Assembly: GCA_020848665.1 (NCBI GenBank)
Contig: JADLHR010000515.1
Span: 1-6,777 of the forward strand
DNA from: Anaerolineae bacterium
GTDB lineage: Bacteria; Chloroflexota; Anaerolineae; Aggregatilineales; Aggregatilineaceae
Reading direction: 5' to 3'
DNA length: 6,777 nt
Position 1 is the stretch's first letter. Each line of letters opens with the position of its first letter. The notes under the pieces are model-generated. The model was not told where the DNA came from. It was given only the letters and a program-made list of their open reading frames with translations, and searched no databases. The translations under genes were made by a program, and so were the position numbers. This document shows, piece after piece, positions 5,676 to 6,777 of this stretch.

Positions 5676-6777
5676 TTACTCTTTCCTGGCTTCTTTCGAC
5701 GCCTTATCCTGCGAATAGTAGTAGTAATAGTAGCCGCTGCCGTAGGCGTAGCCTTCCTCGCGCGTGCTGACCGAGTTCAGAACCACGCCCTTGATCTCGA
5801 TGTTGAGGTGGTCCATCTGCTCTTTGGCGCGCACGGCAGCGGCGCGGCGCGTCTCGCCGGCCTCCAGCACCAGCACGACCGGCACTTTGATCGCGGCGGC
5901 CAGCACCGTGCTGTCGGCCACGACCAGGCATGGCGGGGTGTCAAACAGCACGATATCAACGTTCTTCGACGAGCGAAACGTCTCGAACCAGTGCTGCATG
6001 GCGACCGATCCCAGCACTTCGGTGGGATTGAGTGGCACAAATCCACTTGAGATCACGCGCAGACCCGGAATCTCGGTTTCTTGCAGGCAGGCCAGCAGGT
6101 TCTGCGGCAGCGCCCCGCGCGAGATCTCGGAGGAAAGCTCGTTCGGATCAGCCGAGAGCAGCGTCGAAAGCCCGACCTCGTTCGGCAGCCCGAAGGTCTC
6201 ATGCACACGTGGGCGGCGCAGGTCGGCGTCGATCAGCAGCACGCGCAGCCCGGCCATCGCCATCGTTACCGCCAGGTTCGCAGCGGTCACGCTTTTTCCT
6301 TCGGAGGGGCCAGGGCTGGTGATGACGTATGCGCCTTTGGACCAGCTTCCGTTCGAGGAGAAAAGCAGGTTCGTCCGCAGGGTACGGTACTGCTCCGAGA
6401 CTGGCGACCCTGGGTCGTGGTATGTGATCAGGCGCTGCGCGTAGGTGTCGTGTGACTTGCCAAAGCGGTGGATCACGGCCAGCGTCGGCAGGCCGAGCAT
6501 TTGCGTCGCTTCGTCGGCGGTGCGGACCGTGTCGTCGAGATACTCGATCAGCAGCGCGACCCCGGCGGCCAGCGCGGCGCCCACGATTGCGCCCAACAGT
6601 GTCGATGAGAAGACGTTGTTGCCGGCCGGGCCGACGGGGATGCGCGCTTCCTCAACGACCGTAAGCGAATTGGTCCGCCGCTGAAGGTTCGCCACTGTGT
6701 TCGAGTACTGCGCGATATTGCCGGAAATGCTCACAATGCGGTCCGCCAGGGTGTTGCGCTGCTCGCGCAGATTGGCA
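5676..6777 (-). CDS. Wzz-like chain-length regulator fused to BY-type tyrosine autokinase (CpsD/CapB), N-terminus cut by the window edge
   Basis: 366 residues are visible and the frame is open to the right edge, so the first part (N-terminal membrane helix and most of the periplasmic or extracellular region) is missing. Visible residues 1-42 are the end of a heptad-like helix (ANLREQRNTLADRI onward). They lead to a proline-containing stretch (ARIPVGPAG, 44-52) and the second Wzz membrane helix (about 57-78). The cytosolic kinase has the oligomerisation motif EX2RX2R (E128, R131, R134), Walker A SPGPSEGKS (154-162), Walker A' LLIDADLRRP (180-189) and Walker B DIVLFDTPP (274-282). The C-terminal tail has six Tyr in a row (349-354) plus Y343 and Y345, the usual autophosphorylation cluster. 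All key motifs are intact. Members of this family control polymer length and export in Wzy-dependent polysaccharide synthesis and are reset by a phosphatase, which is not seen here. The GTG at 6734 within the frame is an internal codon, not the start. The neighbouring DUF4012 gene follows closely and probably shares the transcript. Confidence 0.95.
   Translation of the reverse strand, partial: ANLREQRNTLADRIVSISGNIAQYSNTVANLQRRTNSLTVVEEARIPVGPAGNNVFSSTLLGAIVGAALAAGVALLIEYLDDTVRTADEATQMLGLPTLAVIHRFGKSHDTYAQRLITYHDPGSPVSEQYRTLRTNLLFSSNGSWSKGAYVITSPGPSEGKSVTAANLAVTMAMAGLRVLLIDADLRRPRVHETFGLPNEVGLSTLLSADPNELSSEISRGALPQNLLACLQETEIPGLRVISSGFVPLNPTEVLGSVAMQHWFETFRSSKNVDIVLFDTPPCLVVADSTVLAAAIKVPVVLVLEAGETRRAAAVRAKEQMDHLNIEIKGVVLNSVSTREEGYAYGSGYYYYYYSQDKASKEARKE

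Noticed and set aside
5764..6455. Overlapping plus-strand open frames opposite the tyrosine kinase
   Set aside because: The minus strand carries complete Walker A, A' and B motifs here; the plus frames are Ser/Arg-rich shadows.

Overview
The window looks like an exopolysaccharide or surface-glycan locus from a high-GC bacterium, most likely a Chloroflexota (Anaerolineae-like) genome. That guess rests on three things: base composition that looks to be about 60% GC by eye, a DUF4012 membrane protein beside a Wzz/tyrosine-kinase fusion, and a GAF-type histidine kinase of a style common in that phylum. Taxonomy is inferred; no rRNA or marker gene is present. All four real genes are on the minus strand, so transcription runs right to left.

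Right to left: (i) 6777-5676 is the C-terminal 366 residues of a polysaccharide co-polymerase fused to a BY-type tyrosine kinase, cut by the right edge. (ii) After a short gap come 5625-3604, a one-pass membrane protein with a DUF4012 ectodomain. (iii) After a 228-base gap comes 3375-1459, a complete WbpM/CapD-type membrane nucleotide-sugar 4,6-dehydratase. (iv) After a 187-base gap with a clear TATAAT box comes 1271-1, a soluble HAMP-GAF-HisKA histidine kinase cut by the left edge inside its ATPase domain.

The first two genes are close enough to be one operon. The dehydratase would make the 4-keto-6-deoxy sugar nucleotide that starts a modified-sugar pathway. The Wzz/BY-kinase would control chain length and export of the polymer through autophosphorylation of its tyrosine tail. 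The DUF4012 protein probably works outside the membrane on the same glycan, but its reaction is unknown. The histidine kinase seems to have its own promoter and may be a separate signalling unit.

No RNA gene, CRISPR array, insertion sequence or origin was seen. The plus strand holds long open frames, but all lie antisense to the four genes and read as shadows of high-GC codons. The best second-look items are the HAMP domain without a membrane anchor, the uncharacterised DUF4012 gene inside the glycan locus, a possible leaderless start for the dehydratase, and a 15-base repeat shared by the DUF4012 3' end and the next intergenic region.
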